Shown: piece by piece, positions 12,024-25,229 of the stretch
Layout: each line of letters begins with the position of its first letter
Numbering within the stretch: the stretch's first letter is position 1
DNA from: Ceratopteris richardii
Taxonomy: Eukaryota > Streptophyta > Polypodiopsida > Polypodiales > Pteridaceae
NCBI GenBank assembly: GCA_020310875.1
Contig: CM035408.1
Location: forward strand, 140,427,407 to 140,491,406
Length of the DNA: 64,000 nt
Reading direction: 5' to 3'
Translations under genes and position numbers: made by a program
Notes under the pieces: generated by a model
Told to the model about the DNA's origin: nothing
The model's database searches: none
What the model saw: the letters and a program-made list of their open reading frames with translations, nothing else

Positions 12024-15000
12024 TATAATTTTCCATTTATAAGTGAATATGCTTTGGCTTTCAGGAGCAATATTCTCTTTTCTATGGGTTTCAAATGCTC
12101 TAGGAGTTTTCCAGTAGTAAGAAAATTGAGAATTCCATCATACCAATCAGTCTAAATAGCTATTAGGAAGAGATTACTATCCACCAATTCATCATTAATA
12201 CCTGTTGCCTTCTCGCTCATTGCAGTCCTAGACACTTGATCTGTCATGTAGTGCTCCCTTCCTAGCTTAATGTGAATATCAAAGTTGAATTCTTGAAACA
12301 GGAGTAACCATCTCCAAACCCTTCCAGTCACTCTAGGCTTGTTTATCAAGTACTTCAAGGGCTGATGGTCAGATATGACTATAAAATGTACACCAAGAAG
12401 ATAATGCCGAAACTTCTGAAGAGCAAATACAATAGCCAAACCTTCCCTTTCTATTGAACTGTAATTCCTTTCTACCTTGATGAGTAATCTGCTGGCATAG
12501 GAGATAGGTCTATCAACCTTGTGGGATGATGGTTGAGCTAGAACTGCACCAACAGCATGAAGATTAGCATCTGTGTGCACATGAAACTCCAATGACCAGT
12601 TAGGAACACTTAAAAGTGGAGCAGTACATAACCTCAATTTTTGTTCACAAAATGCTTTCTCAGCTTCAGCACTCCATGAGAAGGGGACCTTTTTACTGGT
12701 AAGCCTTGACAAGGGAGCGATTTCTGAATACATTCGGATGAATCTTCTATGATCTCCTGCATGGCCCAAGAAACTTTGCACTTCCTTTGGGCTTTGTGGA
12801 ATTGGCATAGAAAGAATAGCAGTAACCTTTGCAGGGTCAACCGTTATCCCTTCCACAGATACTATGTGGCCAAGAAGAGTGCCCTTGGTGACCAAAAACT
12901 GACATTTATCAGGATTTAGTTTCAAACCTGTTTTGAGACATTGCTCAAAGATTTCCTTCAGATTTTCCAGATGATCATGGAAATCTTGAACTACTGCTCT
13001 TCTATCTCTGCCTAAAAACACTGAAAAGTCATCCATAAAAATGCGAAGAAATGTTGTTAACCACTTGCCCAATATCAGATACATTGTTCTATTAAATGAA
13101 GCTAGTGAATTTTTCAAACCAAAAGCCATGCGGGTATAGACATAAGTGCCCCATGGAGTATCAAAGGTTGTTTTGTCCCTATCATCAGGATGGATCACTA
13201 TCTGATTGTAGCCACTAAAACCATCCAAGAAGCTATACAAAGTGTGACCAACTACTTCCTCAAGTACTTGCTGTGTGAAGGGCTGAGGGAAACCATCTTG
13301 AATAGTCACTTTATTCAAGGCACGAAAATCAACACAGACTCTTATTTTTCCACTACTTTTCTTGGGCACAATAACCATAGAAGAAAGCCATCTAGAATGT
13401 TCTACTAGAACATTTATACGTGCCTCTTCTAGTTTTGTAATTTCCAATTTTACCGCCTCTGCATACTTTGGATTGAGTCGATACGGCCTCCTTCTTGCAG
13501 GCGCGGCTCCCTCAACTAAGGGTATTTTGTGTAATCCAAGCTCCTCTGGTATCCCTGTTAGATCTTTGTAGGACCATGTGAAGACATTTTTATAAGCAAA
13601 AAGTAAAGAAGTTACCTTCTGTAGTAAAGGAGGATAATGCCATAGCCAAGAGGCCAAGTGGACTACTTGAGGATTCTCTTCATCCCCTAAATTTAGTTCT
13701 TGAACAAGTGTTTCAGGGCTGGTCTTACTTGAGAAATCATCTCCACTGTATGCAGGAGTGGAATTTAGCTTATATTCTGCAATATGTTCCCTGATCCATC
13801 CTTGAGGTATATCCGAAAAGGGAAGATCGTCTCTGCACTGAGGCTCATAACTTTCCATCCCGGATACTTCTATATTTGTTGCCTCTTCAAAGTTTGTATT
13901 CTCCTGCAAACTCTCATTCTCCAACTCCTTGTGAACTTCATGGCCTTTTTCTGCAATTTCTTTATCTGCAACTTCTTCCTCTATTTCATTGATTTCCACC
14001 GTGCAACACTCTGCACTTTCCATCATTCAATGCAATAATGTATCTTCTTCTTGGGGTAGAGAGGGCATTACTTGAGTGTCCACAGTATACCGAGTAGTTT
14101 TCCCTGAGTCAAATCCTTCTTCCAAGTGTAGCTGCAGTTGGCTATTGGTGCTCGTTGAAATCCATAGTTTGTTCTTCCCCCAATCTTTCAAAGTTTTTGC
14201 TTGCCTCAGCCAAGGTCTCCCCAGGAGTAAAGGGTAAGAAGTCTCTTGTGGAAGTGCAATAACAAAAAAATCCAACACAAAGTGGCAACCCTGTACTATC
14301 ATCCGTACCTTTTCAATAATGCCAAGAGGCGCAACCGAATGTTGATCTGCTAGTGTAACTGTGAATGGTGCCATCTTGGTGGGGTTCAAATTCAGTTTCT
14401 TCATTGTAAAATCTGGCATCAAATTGATACCAGAGCCTCCATCTATGATCACACCTGTGAGAGCTTCCTCCTTTATACAAACAGATAATCTTGAGCTTTG
14501 GTAGTCTGCCAAGGGTGCAGGGGGAAAATCAACCATGAAACCATCTATACTGGGTGATTGGATCAAGTGAGCAGAGTGTATAATCTTCAATAAGTCACTT
14601 CTTCTTTTTGAATCCATCCTTATAAGTTCGTACAGACTAACCTTGTGATGGATACCTTTCAAGATTTGTTCAATGTTTACCTCATGAGTTTCTTCTTGCA
14701 GACTTTTTGATTGGTCCCTTAGAGAAGTAGCCATCCTTTCATAAGCTCCTTCAATTTCTGCTGGGCACTTCCACCCAGACTTCTTTTCCTCTTCTTTATC
14801 CTGGACTCCTTCTTGTTCCTCTCTATGGGTTGTTGACGCTTGTCTGGCTCTAGTCATCATGGGCATTGAAGAAGATGAAACAGCATAAGACTGAGTGGTC
14901 ATACCTTCTTCTTGTGGAGAGACTGCAATCATGTGGATTGGAGCAGGACGGCTTCTTGGGCCAACTTTGGTGTAGTGATCCTTAGCCTCTGGACAATGCT

Positions 15001-16236
15001 CACAAGGAGGTGCATCTTCTCGAAGGGAACACCTGTTTTGCATATGGCCATACTCACCACAACGGTAACACATCAAAGGCCTATTATATCTGGGCTTCGT
15101 TGGTCTATTCTCCTCTTTATTAGGTGCATTCGAAGTACTAGCATAATATGAATCCAAAGCTTGAGATTTACCTCGTTGTTGTGTACCCTTGAGGTAGTAA
15201 CAGTCTCTAGCTTGATGGCCATCCTTTCCACAAAATTGACAACTTACCTTGTTAGGACACTTAGCATTGGAATGCCCATTGTTGCTACATATTGTGCACC
15301 AAATATTCCTTCTTATATCCTGAATGGTCCGCAAATCTTCTAACTCATGGCGAAGTTGGGCTACTTCATCATCAGTGCGACATAGTGGTGGCAAAACCTT
15401 CTCTTCTTGTTGATTTTGTTGCATTCTCAATGCCTCCAGTTCCTTCCTTAGTTGCCCAATAGGGTCTAGTTCTGCAGCATAATTCGGTTTTGTATCCCCT
15501 TCAAAATGTTTTCTAGCTTCTTCAAGGCGTGATGCTGTTGCAACAAAATCATTGACGGTTGCATCCAATCTAAGAGACTCACGTAGCTTCTGCTGAGATG
15601 ACCTGGGCACAGCTTTCTCTATCCATTTTTTAACCAAGAAGTCTCCTGGAGCATGTGGTAGACGTGCAACAAGTGCTTTTGTTCTAGTGTGAAGTTCATG
15701 AAAGGATTCACCTGATCTAAGCCTTAGATTCTCGAGCTAGTCTAGAGCTCTTTCCGAGGAGTTACTAGGTTGAAATGTCTGTGAGAATGCCATCTTTAGA
15801 GCCTCCCATGTAGCAAAATGGCCATCTGCATATTGACTATATCATTTGTCACCAAGGCCTTCCAATGTGGATGGGAAGAGTACGAGCATTGTATCCTCTA
15901 TATTCTGCAGACCTCATCCTCGGCATAAGGAGATGAACCTCCTCACATGATCATCAGCATCCGTGTAAGCTTGTCCCTTGAAGGTAGGGAACTTGATATT
16001 GAGTCTGGAGAGTAAATGAGAGAGATCCTCCATTTGCACTGGTGTTTCTTCTGACGTATCTGAGGAGAAGTCTAAAGTTCCCCTATGCTTCTCTTTTGAC
16101 AACGGTGTCGCACCCAAATTAATACATTAATTCAAGAGGGTAGAGGGGAGGTAGGTTCACTAGTCGAAGATATAGCTAACTTGTTAAGGCTTCTTCGTAC
16201 ACGAAGAGGCTCCTTATCTGCTTGTGTATGGGTCAT
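12024..16236 (-). pseudogene. gag-pol: Gypsy element B gag-pol remnant
   Basis: Minus-strand gag-pol homologous to element A over its whole length. Gag starts at ATG 16236. Pieces readable without interruption are gag start (16117-15914), gag plus knuckles plus protease (15637-14027) and protease end plus RT plus RNase H (14026-12152), then on into 1-603. Knuckles, the IIDGGSG protease motif, FMDD and the RNase H TDA motif are recognisable. Lesions include a TAG where A has CAG in a gag Leu-Asp-Gln-Leu context, Trp-to-stop changes (for example before MMESAECC), a Gln-to-stop at 12152-12154 and a missing Lys codon in the RNase H region. Two of the gag stops are shared with the copy at 56.6-56.8 kb, so they predate the segmental duplication. 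Confidence 0.92.
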
Positions 16237-16321
16237 GTACCTACTTGAAAATGTAATAGGGCAAAACATATTGAAAAGAGGACTATTTACTATCCTCACG
16301 GCCTCTCACAGAAATGCAAGT

Positions 16322-16339
16322 GTCCCACCGGGCATGCCA
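16322..16339 (-). other. Primer-binding site of element B
   Basis: On the minus strand TGGCATGCCCGGTGGGAC, three bases inside the LTR boundary. It differs from A's site by one C-to-T change. Confidence 0.75.
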
Positions 16340-16956
16340 AACTGTAGAGGAGGTACTGGGGTATCTATTTTTAACAGGAGCATGCAGCAAGCACTCCAGT
16401 ACTTCACCTACTGAAGGGAGGTTCTCCTTAGGGAAATATACCCTTCAACACTTCTGTGAGCAGGCAAATATCAATGATCGCACAGAGTTGTGAATACTCA
16501 AGAAAATATCAATGACAACTGTCAATGAAGGAAGACCAATCAATCCTTAGTTCGAATGGATGATTACAACATAGGCAAGAGAAATTCTCTAAATTTGATG
16601 CTCTGGGCTAGCGTGCCACTCCAGAACTAAAAAACATCAATACAAGGGATTCATCCAATCCGTACATTGGACATAGCTAGATGCAGATTAGCACTCATCA
16701 ATACAAAGTCTGAAGAATTTCTCTAAGAAAAAGAGCATAAAAAGACCACTAACTCACACTGAAAGCCAAAGCCAGGCCACTCTCTTCACACTATAGTGAT
16801 ATTAGCCCTCCACTAGGAAGCCCACGCTCTGTATCCGCACCACAGAGTGACTTCAAATAGTAGGCTTGTAACCACAGAGTGTAAAGAGAGGACCCCTGTA
16901 CGCATGTAAGTCTATGTGTGTCTCTAAATTCCCCCAAATGAACACAAGTCCTATTG

Positions 16957-16964
16957 CTTTTATA
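16957..16964 (-). promoter_or_regulatory. TATA box of element B LTR
   Basis: TATAAAAG on the minus strand, in the region homologous to the TATA-bearing part of A's LTR. The duplicate is 57881-57888. Confidence 0.5.
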
Positions 16965-17599
16965 GGCTCGAAGAGGCCAAGAGGTCCTTGCCGATTCCTC
17001 ACGTCCACTGATCAAGCGCCGATTGATTGCCCGAAATTGGAAGGATAAATCAAATATGCCACCAATCTTGAATCGGATCGTCAAAAAAAAGCAGCCGTCA
17101 TGAATGGTTGGTGGCAACAGTCATTTCTCCACTTTTACTGTTACCCCTTACACTTTTATTATTCTCCTATTGCATACAAGTTGAGTTCCTCAATTTGTGC
17201 CGCCCCAGGATATTCGAATGAATCCTAGAAGTAGCTTTTGACCATCCGGAGGTTGGACCCCTCTTTTCACCCACCTACAAGTGAAATCCTGAAAGATAAT
17301 ACTTCGGGCCTTCATGGGTATGCGAATTTGATGTCTTTTAGCTCGATTTGTCCTTGTACATTGAAAGAGTCTGGCCAACTCTTTTATTCATTTACGCTGG
17401 AGACCTTTTATCGTCTCAAAGATAGTGCAACCATCAGCTTTTTCTCTTCCAAATGCTATTAGGTTGGGAAACGCTTGTCCCATTATTATGCCCCCAACAA
17501 CTGCATTCAATATGGTAATACCCCCATGTATGGTACCTTTTAACACCATTCGTCCAGCAACCACAGAAGAAGAGCCCAGATGCATAGAGAAGAAGGTCA

Positions 17600-17604
17600 A
17601 CAGA
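17600..17604. repeat. Target-site duplication of element C, left copy (ACAGA)
   Basis: ACAGA precedes C's TGTTGG terminus and recurs at 30359-30363. A single ACAGA is present at the uninterrupted duplicate (58525-58529). Confidence 0.96.
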
Positions 17605-18694
17605 TGTTGGTGCATTTCAAGCCTTCACACTTGGCTTGGAACCTTGGAAGATTGGCTTGGAACCGTTGAAGGATATCACTATGAGGAGCTAGAACCATAG
17701 AAACACTTGCCTATGTGTTATTACTTCTTTACCCCTTGTAAAAGTCTAAATGACTTGGCATTATGTATACACACCTAACTGATTAGAGTCGTGGAATTTG
17801 GATGGTGTGATTGGAGAGAATATCTCCCTACTTTTAGAAGAGAGATTCTAGGGAGCTTAGATTTGAATTTCAAATTCAAGTGATCACAAAACATCTATAA
17901 AAGATGATGTAAAAATGTCGCGGGTGTGTCACTCATTTTAGCTCACTTCCCGAGGCATTTTATTTGTGTAACTCATTGTGTGTGAGTGCTACTTCATAGC
18001 CTACACCACAACACCTCATTTAGCTATGCTTGTCAAGCTAATGAGTATGTACAATTACATCAATCAATAGAAGTATACACATTCACCACCTCTGTTGTCT
18101 CTGAGTCATCTACTCCAAGTCTGTCAACTTCAAAGGAGTATATCTCAAGATCTACTGAACCAAATCAAGTGATTCAAAGCACATTGGAACTAGCTCCAAG
18201 CATACTACATGCCTGCAAAATGTCAAGGCCAAAGATTCAGCCATCACGGAGAAATATCGCTCGAAGTGCACACTGGTCTTTGTCTGCAGAATTCCTAAAA
18301 AGTCGGGGGTACACATAAGTTTGCTAAATTGATTTCTCAGTGAGTAGTTTGTCATTTCTTCTCATTCCACTTGCAAATGGTAGCTTGTTAAGCTAATTTA
18401 ATATGTCCAGAAGGAATTAGATCAATTGTTAGTGTAATGGTCACACTCAGTGAAAGACTGAGCAGGTGTCACTACAGAAATAGAAAGTTTTTCTTGATTT
18501 TTGAAGTGCCAAGTTATCTGTTTTGATTTGGTCATTACACATATCATTTGCAAAGTACATACATGCTTTCTTGGTATCATTTGGAAGCTCAAGGTGTGTA
18601 CTAAGCATATCTGGAATCAAAGGAGGGCTGGTGTGAAGCAGGTATAGCAGCACCAACTCAATCTCTTGAGTGCATCCAACCATCACTCCCAACA
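17605..18694 (+). repeat. Element C 5' LTR (1,090 bp)
   Basis: It starts TGTTGG and ends CCCAACA. From 17669 on it aligns without gaps with the 3' LTR (29333-30358). The first 64 bp contain a short internal repeat (TTGGCTTGGAACC, twice) that the 3' LTR lacks. Confidence 0.94.
17896..17903 (+). promoter_or_regulatory. TATA box of element C LTR
   Basis: TATAAAAG in the LTR, also present at 29560-29567 in the 3' LTR. Likely start region for element RNA. Confidence 0.5.
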
Positions 18695-18695
18695 G

Positions 18696-18707
18696 TGGTA
18701 TCAGAGC
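18696..18707 (+). other. Primer-binding site of element C
   Basis: TGGTATCAGAGC one base after the LTR end, the classic plant copia site complementary to initiator tRNA-Met. Confidence 0.92.
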
Positions 18708-18838
18708 AAATAAGGTAAACATGGGAGATGGTTTTCCTTCATTCATTGACAAATTGGACAGGAACAACTACCAAGCTTGGTCATTGAGAATGAAGACCTA
18801 TCTACAAGGAAGAAGCTTATTTGGATACATATCAGGAG

Positions 18839-18843
18839 ATGAG
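18839..18843. repeat. Target-site duplication of element D, left copy (ATGAG)
   Basis: ATGAG precedes D's TGTTGG terminus and recurs at 25225-25229. Both copies lie in C's gag codons. Confidence 0.95.
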
Positions 18844-19924
18844 TGTTGGAACATCAAGCTTACACTATGCTTGAGGTGGATTTGATCTACATCAAAGGCT
18901 ATCGCGTCGAAAGAATATCCGTTGGAGAGTTCTTTTTCATATGCTCATTCATTGTATTTTTTGAGAATATTTTGATGGCTCATTTACCGTTGTAAAAGCC
19001 TTGAGTTGTACACATGTAAAGGTACAAATATAGGGCAAAAATCCCACGAAATTTTGGTGGTTGAAGTTGCATTCAATCAAGCAAATCAAGTCACCTAAAG
19101 GTAGATCAATCAAGATCTTCACTTTTCCTAGATTGTAGGGAAGTGAATTGATTCCCTCCAACAACCATTCCCACCTTCATTTGAATTCAAATTCAAGTTG
19201 TAAAAGTCGTGGAACACTCCTAGAGGCTATATAAGGAGGTGAAATCACTTGTATTATACATGGAAGCAATATACATACACTTGTGACCATTATTGTCTTG
19301 CTCCTTCAAATTTCTGCATCATCTTCTTCGCCAACAGTAATCTTGCAGAGGCTGCTGCTCTCTCCTCAGAGCTCCAAATTGAGTGTAAGAGGACTCATTG
19401 GAAAGGTATCAGTGTCTAGTTTATGCCTGTAAATTTTCAAAGCATTTGGTTCAGCAGATTTGGAGAAATCGCAGTTTTTCTGCCTCAGGGTCAATCTCTA
19501 CGTATTCCTGAAAAATAGGAAGTACCACCGGTGAATGTCGCATTCATTACTATAGCATATTTTGCTTATTCCTTATACTTTTGTGCATTCCATACACTCA
19601 ACCCTATGTGTATCACTCCCATAAAAGGATTTTTTCTAATTGTAATCACGCTGGTCGCTATGGGCATTTGAAGTTCATTGTCTCTTCCATAGATAGTAAG
19701 TTTTTTTGAGCTAGTCGACCCGCGAACCTATCTGTTTTGTATCGACTCATTCTCCTTGATGCTCCAAGGTACATAGTGTGTTTCTTTGCACTTATATCAT
19801 GCCTATAAGGTCTATTTGAGTCTCCAAAAGCTCAAGGGCTGGTCTTGTGCCGGTTGGCTTGACCAAACTTCATCGCTTCGAAACGCACCTTTCTACCTTC
19901 GACAAGCTTCTCCAAGTTCTTTCA
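18844..19924 (+). repeat. Element D 5' LTR (1,081 bp)
   Basis: It starts TGTTGGAACATC and ends TTCTTTCA. A TATA box (TATATAAG) is at 19228-19235 and the equivalent is at 24528-24535 in the 3' LTR. Confidence 0.96.
19228..19235 (+). promoter_or_regulatory. TATA box of element D 5' LTR
   Basis: TATATAAG within GGCTATATAAGGAGG, about 700 bp before the LTR end. Confidence 0.55.
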
Positions 19925-19925
19925 G

Positions 19926-19937
19926 TGGTATCAGAGC
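19926..19937 (+). other. Primer-binding site of element D
   Basis: TGGTATCAGAGC one base after the LTR end, identical to C's site (initiator tRNA-Met type). Confidence 0.93.
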
Positions 19938-19946
19938 TAGATCAAG

Positions 19947-22900
19947 ATGGGTGACGGCTTTCCCTCAATGATTGAGAAGCTTGATTGACACAACTACGCG
20001 GCTTGGCAAATCAGAATGGAGGCCTATTTGCAAAGTAGAAATCTTTATGGAATTGTAGCAGGTGATGAAGCTATGCCTATTCCAAGATCCAAAGGAGGAC
20101 CTACACAGGAGGAGACAGATAAGCTCACACTTTGGTGCGCAAGGGATGCTCAAGCAAGGTCGTACATACTAAACTCTATCTCTGACTTTCTATTACCACA
20201 TATTAGAGGATGCAAGACATCTCAAGAGACTTGGGATGCCCTGGAGACTTTCTTTTCTGCTAGTACCAAAGCAAGAAAGAATCATCTTTGGAACGAGTTC
20301 AACCAAATGAAGAAGACACCTAAACAAACCATCACAGAGTTTGTTACCAAGGTCAAAGAGGTTGCGGATCAGTTAGCATCCATTGGAGAGCTGATTGAAG
20401 AAGAGTTCATCATGAGGCAAATTCTCAACGGCATTCGAAGTGATAAGCAATGGCAATCCTTCACGACGGCCTATGATCTCATCATGGATGTGCAGACTCC
20501 AGACTTCAACATCTTTCTTGGACAACTCTTCAATCAAGAAGCCAATAATAGCATAAAGGAAGGTAACTCTTATCATGGTAATTCAACTAGTGCTCTATAT
20601 GCAGATAAAAAGGATAAGAAGCAGAAAGGCAAGAAGAAGGAAGAAGATGAAGAAGAGACTTCCCAAGCCAACTTCACAAGCAAGAGCAAGTGGAAAGGGA
20701 AGAAGAAAGGATCAAAGCAAGACAAAGCCAAAGGTCAGAATGTTCAACCTTGTGCCATATGCGATAAGACCAACCACACCACTCAGAATTGCTGGTTCAA
20801 TGGGAAGACCCAGAAAGGAAGTGGAAGAGGTGGATATGGCGGCAATAGAGGCAGAGGTGGACACAACTTCAACAACAACAATAGAAGCTATAATAGAAGG
20901 GACTACAACAATTATTCAGAAGATCAACCACATGAAGACTCATTACTTCTTATGAATCTAAGCCACAAAGAAGGTAAAGAAGATGATCATTTGTTCTACA
21001 TAGATTCAGGATGCTCGAATCATGTTGCAGGCAACATTGCTCTTCTATCTGACTTGGAAAGTCCAAAGCATAGACATGAAGTGCAAACAGGGGATGACAC
21101 GAAGCACAATGTGGAGAAGATTGGTAATGTCAAAGCTTCCAATGGCAGGACAAACATTCTGAGTAAGGTTCTCTATGTACCCACTATCACTAAAAACCTA
21201 ATCAGTGTAGGCCAAATAGTTGAAAAAGGCTTGCAAGTTAGGTTCACCCAACATGGAGCTTTTGTGGAAGATCCATGTCAAGGCTTCAAGAAGATAGCCC
21301 GAGGTGAGAAGCATGGTAGGCTCTTTACTTTTGAAGTAGGAGATACCAGGAACATAGCTCTATTCAACTTTGGGTCTCAAACCCTAAGTGAGCTTGAAGT
21401 GTGGCATAAGAGACTTGCTCATGTGAATGAAAGAACCTTGAAGGATATATGCAGGGATCAAAGTGTTCTAGGACTGCCGAACATATCAAAGCAACACATG
21501 ATCAACAGGTGTGATGCATGTCAGATTGGGAAGGCACAAAGACAACCATTCAACCACAAAGGCTACATCCACAACAACTTATTGGACTTAGTACACACAG
21601 ATGTATGGGGACCAAGTCAAGAACCTTCATTGGCAGGATCAAGGTATTATGTCTCATTTATTGACGACCATAGTAGATGGACTGTTCTATACTTTATCAA
21701 GAGTAAGAATGAAGTATTTGATTGCTTCAAGAAGTATCTTGCACATGTGGAGAATCATACAGGTAGATCACTAAAGAAGCTCAGATCTGATGGAGGGGGA
21801 GAATACTTCTCCAAAGAGTTTGATGAGTTCTTGCAGGACAAAGGTATCAAAAGGGAAGTGACTACTAGGTACTCTCCTCAACTAAATGGAATTGCAGAGA
21901 GGAGAAACAAGACATTGGTTGGATCAGCCCGAACAATGCTTGAAGAAAAGAAGTTGCCACATTATCTTTGGGCAGAAGCTATTTCAACTGCAGTGTACCT
22001 TGTCAATCGACTACCATCCAAATCACTTCAAGGTATGACTCCTTATGAAGCATGGCATGGAAGAAAACCTAGTCTTGGACATTGCAAGGTTTTTGGTTGT
22101 TTAGCTTATGTTCATGTACCATCACAAATAAGAGGTAAGCTAGATGAAAGGGCAACAAAGGCAGTGTTTATTGGATATGATTCAACTCAGATGGGTTACA
22201 GGTTCTTCAATCCTTCAACCAAGCAATTCACTACAAGTAGAGATGTTGTGTTTGAAGAACACAGGTCTTGGTATGATGAAGACAAACAAAAGGTAACACT
22301 ACCATATGATCTTGATTATGACTCTCATCAATTAGGAAGCAAGCATGATACACAGGTCCAGGATCCAAGAAGTGATACAGACGATGACCAAGATGAAAGA
22401 GAAAGGGATTACAAGCTATGGAAGTCAAGAGGCAAAGCAAAGATGCAAGAGGTTGGAGAATGCTCCAAACAAGCACCTAGAAGATCAGCAAGAGAGAAGA
22501 AACAACCAGAAAGGTATGGATATGATTCCACATTTGTTACAAAGCATTCAATCTACTTGGCAAAAGACTCTATTTCAGAGGAACCCTCAACCTATGAAGA
22601 GGCAAAGGGAAACCCTAATTGGGAAAAGGCCATGAACGAAGAGATAGATGCATTGAAGGAAATGGACACTTGGGATTTGGTTCCGATGTCACCGAATCAA
22701 AAGGTAATTGGTTGCAGATGGGTATATAAAGTTAAAAGAAATTCAGATGGATCAGTTTGCAGGTACAAGGCAAGATTAGTTGTCAAAGGATGCTCACAAA
22801 CTCATGGTATAGACTATGAGGAAACATTCTCACCGGTTGCCAAGATGACTACAATCAGGACATTGATAAGTGTAGCTGCTGCAAGGAATTGGAGACTCCT

Positions 22901-24111
22901 CCAACTTGATGTGAAAAATGCATTCTTAAATGGTTGGATAAGTGAAGAGGTATACATGTCACAACCACCAGGTTTTGAAAACCCTAATCATCCATCTTAT
23001 GTTTGCAGACTTAAGAAAGCATTGTATGGATTGAAACAAGCTCCAAGAGCTTGGAATTACAGGTTGGTTACATATCTTCAAGACCAAGGGTTCAAAGCTA
23101 GCAGCTCCGATCCTTCTCTATTCATCAAAAGGGATCACAATGAGGTTATCTATCTATGTGTATATGTAGATGATATTATTGTGACAGGTGATGATCTAAA
23201 TGGCATTCAAAGGATCAAGAGACACATGCAAGAGGAATTCAAAATCAGTGACCTAGGTGAGCTCACATATTTCCTAGGTATGCAGGTGATATACACAGAT
23301 GAAGGAATGTATTTGACTCAAAGAAGATACATTCAGGATCTTCTTCTCAAGTTCAAAATGGAGAACTACTAAACCTGCAGGTACACCTTTGGAGATGAAT
23401 CATAAACTTAGTGTTTATGAAGGTGAGAAAATCGAAGACATTAAAGAGTATCAAAGCTTGGTAGGTAGCTTGATATATGCTACTCATACAAGGGCAGACA
23501 TCTCATATAGTGTGGGAGTGCTTAGTCAGTTCATGCACTCACCAAGAAGACCACACATGGATGCGGCTAAGAGAGTACTTAAGTATCTCAAAGGTACAAT
23601 CAACGAAGGTATATTCTATCCTTACTCTTCAGATTTGGATATCAAAATCTACTCAGATGCAGATTGGGCAGGAGCTAAGGATGATAGAAAAAGTACATCT
23701 GGTTACTTAGCATTTGCAGGTTCGAAGCTAGTGTCATGGAGTTCCAAGAAGCAACCAACAGTTGCTTTATCTTCAACTGAAGCAGAGTACAGAGGCTTGA
23801 CCATAGCAACTCAAGAGGCAATATGGTTAAAAGCATTGTATACAGATTTGGGACTTGTGAGTTCCAAACCTCACATATTTGGAGATAATGTAAGTTCCAT
23901 GCATCTAGCGGCAAATCCTATTTTTCATGCGAGAACCAAGCACATAGAAGTCCATTACCACTTCATCAGGGAGAAGCTCATGGCAAAGGAGGTCGACATT
24001 TCTTTTGTTCCGACTGAAAAGCAAGTAGCAGATATGATGACGAAGGCACTTGATGGAATAAAGCTTTGTAGATTCAAAGCTATGGCAGGTATTCAACCTA
24101 TCAGAGAATGA
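19947..24111 (+). pseudogene. gag-pol: Element D gag-pol, one stop and one frameshift
   Basis: ATG 19947 (MGDGFPSMIEKLD) is followed after 13 codons by TGA at 19986-19988. Element C has an Arg codon there, so this is CGA to TGA. The frame is then open to 23372, where a one-base gain near 23366-23368 shifts it; RNase H continues from 23374 to 24111. Domains: gag (20120-20560), CCHC knuckle CAICDKTNHTTQNC (near 20751), protease YIDSGCSNHV (near 20998), GAG-pre-integrase (21400-21560), integrase with HTDVWGP, RSDGGGEY and NGIAERRN (D, D, E), RT with YVDDI (near 23166) and RNase H with DADW and SSTEAEY. The product would be a full copia polyprotein apart from the two lesions. Confidence 0.95.
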
Positions 24112-24130
24112 AGACTCAAGCATACTTTAG

Positions 24131-24143
24131 CTTGAGGGCGAGC
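24131..24143 (+). other. Polypurine tract of element D
   Basis: CTTGAGGGCGAGC abuts the TGTTGG start of the 3' LTR. Confidence 0.75.
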
Positions 24144-25224
24144 TGTTGGAACATCAAGCTTACACTATGCTTGAGGTGGATTTGATCTACATCAAAGGCT
24201 ATCGCGTCAAAAGAATATCCGTTGGAGAGTTCTTTTTCATATGCTCATTCATTGTATTTTTTGAGAATATTTTGATGGCTCATTTACCGTTGTAAAAGCC
24301 TTGAGTTGTACACATGTAAAGGTACAAATATAGGGCAAAAATCCCACGAAATTTTGGTGGTTGAAGTTGCATTCAATCAAGCAAATCAAGTCACCTAAAA
24401 GTAGATCAATCAAGATCTTCACTTTTCCTAGATTGTAGGGAAGTGAATTGATTCCCTCCAACAACCATTCCCACCTTCATTTGAATTCAAATTCAAGTTG
24501 TAAAAGTCGTGGAACACTCCTAGAGGCTATATAAGGAGGTGAAATCACTTGTATTATACATGGAAGCAATATACATACACTTGTGACCATTATTGTCTTG
24601 CTCCTTCAAATTTCTGCATCATCTTCTTCGCCAACAGTAATCTTGCAGAGGCTGCTGCTCTCTCCTCAGAGCTCCAAATTGAGTGTAAGAGGACTAATTG
24701 GAAAGGTATTAGTGTCTAGTGTATGCCTGTAAATTTTCAAAGCATTTGGTTCAGGAGATTTGGAGAAATCTCAGTCTTTCTGCCTCGGGGTCAATCTCTG
24801 CGTATTCCTGAAAAATAGGAAGTACCACCGGTGAATGTCGCATTCATTCCTATAGCATATTTTGCTTATTCCTTATACTTTTGTGCATTCCATACACTCA
24901 ACCCTATGTGTATCACTCCCATAAAAGGATTTTTTCTAATTGTAATCAGGCTGGTCGCTATGGGCATTTGAAGTTCATTGTCTCTTCCATAGATAGTAAG
25001 TTTTTTTGAGCTAGTCGACCCGCGAACCTATCTGTTTTGTATCGACTCATTCTCCTTGATGCTCCAAGGTACATAGTGTGTTTCTTTGCACTTATAGCAT
25101 GCCTATAAGGTCTATTTGAGTCTCCAAAAGCTCAAGGGCTGGTCTTGTGCCGGTTGGCTTGACCAAACTTCATCGCTTCGAAACGCACCTTTCTACCTTC
25201 GACAAGCTTCTCCAAGTTCTTTCA
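24144..25224 (+). repeat. Element D 3' LTR (1,081 bp)
   Basis: Same length and termini as the 5' LTR, with a TATA box at 24528-24535. The reading frame of C's gag is fortuitously open back into this LTR (from 25116), which makes an artificial start. Confidence 0.96.
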
Positions 25225-25229
25225 ATGAG
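25225..25229. repeat. Target-site duplication of element D, right copy (ATGAG)
   Basis: Matches 18839-18843; C's gag continues immediately after it. Confidence 0.95.

Larger units (their letters stand above)
16343..17604 (-). repeat. Element B 5' LTR, first part (split by element C)
   Basis: In plus coordinates it starts with TGTAGAGG, the inner LTR end. Sequence up to about 17150 is a diverged version of A's unique LTR region; beyond that the similarity to A fades. Element C is inserted after 17604 and the LTR resumes at 30364. The near-identical uninterrupted version is 57267-59977. Confidence 0.85.
18844..25224 (+). mobile_element. Element D: complete Ty1/copia retrotransposon, 6,381 bp
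   Basis: Two gap-free 1,081-bp LTRs, a primer-binding site, gag-pol, a polypurine tract and 5-bp target duplications are all present. Its protein is clearly related to that of its host element C, but the LTR sequences differ, so D belongs to a sister family. By eye about 13 LTR differences (roughly 1.2%). Only two lesions were noticed in gag-pol. Confidence 0.97.

Noticed and set aside
25116-25229. Apparent gag start in D's 3' LTR
   Set aside because: C's gag frame happens to be open back into the LTR. The real start of C's gag is at 18721, before D's insertion.
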